DNA of 64,000 nucleotides from Candidatus Methylomicrobium oryzae (GTDB taxonomy: Bacteria; Pseudomonadota; Gammaproteobacteria; Methylococcales; Methylomonadaceae): the NCBI RefSeq assembly GCF_016745425.1, contig NZ_JAERVK010000003.1:62001-126000 (forward strand), read 5' to 3'. Positions within the stretch are counted from its first letter, which is position 1. Each line of letters opens with the position of its first letter. Positions 63,514 through 64,000 of the stretch are shown here, in pieces. The translations under genes were made by a program, and so were the position numbers. Under the pieces are notes generated by a model that was not told where the DNA came from, ran no database searches, and saw only the letters and a list, made by a program, of their open reading frames with translations.

Positions 63514-64000
63514 ATGCGTCCCCGAACGATGAGCCTGCGCTATCAAATCAATGTCCGAATTCTGTTGTCCTCGTTATGCATTCTGCTGCTCGGCGGCAGC
63601 ATTGCGATCTGGCAGGCGCGGCAGGCGGTCAACGAAGAAATCGACGCCTCGGTCAATATGGCGGTGCGACTGATTCAGTTCGGTTTTTCGCAGACCTTGT
63701 TCAACGAAGCCGAGTGGCTAAGACGAATCAATTCGCTGAAGGAAACGCGCCATTTGGAGATCCAGCTGCAGGCGCCCTCGGGGCAGGTGCTGAACGTGGC
63801 GCAAAAAGAAACGGGAAAGTCCGATGCCGAACAGCCTCCGCAGTGGTTCATCGCGCTGGTCGGCGGCAAGCACAGCAAAACCGAACAGCCGATCGTCACC
63901 GCGGACGGCAAACAATTCACCCTGCTGATTCGGGCCAATCCGCTCGACGAGATTACCGAAGTCTGGGGCGAGAGCGTCACGTTTTTCATCTCGCTCTCGG
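63514..64000 (+). CDS. mxaY: Sensor histidine kinase MxaY, N-terminal part (cut by window edge)
   Basis: The frame from the ATG at 63514 stays open to the right edge (162 codons). It begins MRPRTMSLRYQINVRILLSSLCILLLGGSIAIWQARQAV, a transmembrane helix followed by a periplasmic region (EEIDASVNMAVRLIQFGFSQ ... RHLEIQLQAPSGQVLNVAQKE). This is the LapD/MoxY-type N-terminal domain, followed by the start of a second membrane helix (ESVTFFISLS). The kinase core lies outside. An ATG at 63529 or 63451 is possible. In Methylotuvimicrobium MxaY governs the lanthanide-dependent dehydrogenase switch; MxaB at the other end of the locus is the likely partner. Confidence 0.85.
   Translation, partial: MRPRTMSLRYQINVRILLSSLCILLLGGSIAIWQARQAVNEEIDASVNMAVRLIQFGFSQTLFNEAEWLRRINSLKETRHLEIQLQAPSGQVLNVAQKETGKSDAEQPPQWFIALVGGKHSKTEQPIVTADGKQFTLLIRANPLDEITEVWGESVTFFISLS

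Overview
The window looks like chromosomal DNA of a type I (gammaproteobacterial) methanotroph of the Methylomicrobium / Methylotuvimicrobium / Methylobacter kind. The right 19 kb carries a calcium-type methanol dehydrogenase locus (mxaD, then mxaF-J-G-I and mxaR-S-A-C-K-L, with the regulators mxaB and mxaY). The left two thirds carries gammaproteobacterial housekeeping sets (lptFG-pepA-holC-valS, pilBCD-coaE-zapD-yacG, class I cyaA, hemF, argJ, argH). No rRNA, tRNA, CRISPR array or intact insertion sequence was seen.

Layout. 1-3.8 kb: a truncated outer-membrane barrel gene with a small phosphate-binding-like periplasmic protein, then copper ATPase copA and a CopZ-like chaperone. 4-7.6 kb: hflD and a three-gene ABC export operon of the Gld type. 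7.8-9 kb: small membrane and DUF genes. 9.1-16.2 kb: LPS export permeases divergent from pepA-holC-valS. 16.3-22 kb: type IV pilus core pilBCD followed by coaE-zapD-yacG, convergent with a Nudix/ThiE fusion, argJ, and a TusA-like + PP-loop ATPase sulfur-transfer pair. 25.6-38 kb: pilU, putA, ASCH protein, diguanylate cyclase, hemF, zur with a Zur-box-like site, hydrolase, lytic transglycosylase, M28 peptidase and SmbP-like metal-binding protein. 38-42.4 kb: cyaA and argH. 42.4-44.9 kb: a gene-poor stretch with a 138-bp inverted-repeat element, a short EamA transporter and a lone cell-wall hydrolase. 45-64 kb: the methanol oxidation locus.

How the right end works together. MxaF and MxaI are the subunits of PQQ methanol dehydrogenase, MxaG is its cytochrome cL acceptor, MxaJ a periplasmic partner, and MxaR/S/A/C/K/L/D are the maturation and calcium-insertion set. 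MxaY (membrane sensor kinase, partial) and MxaB (LuxR-type response regulator) sit at opposite ends of the locus. Between mxaB and mxaL lie a PQQ-associated beta-propeller, a secreted acidic protein divergent from a large TonB-dependent receptor, and an unrecognised membrane protein.

The most notable observation is a repeated DNA motif, GGAA-N3-TTCC, occurring as pairs exactly 23 bp apart in four intergenic regions: upstream of mxaF, between mxaD and mxaY, upstream of mxaB, and between the TonB receptor and its divergent secreted partner. I infer a shared regulon (MxaB is the obvious candidate binder) that joins methanol dehydrogenase, its two-component regulator and a previously unlinked receptor/secreted-protein pair. 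The receptor has an EF-hand/thrombospondin-type-3-like acidic loop, which makes calcium or lanthanide handling a testable hypothesis. The mxa region is also dense in palindromic REP-like repeats that were not seen elsewhere in the window, one of which encodes the C-terminus of MxaL.
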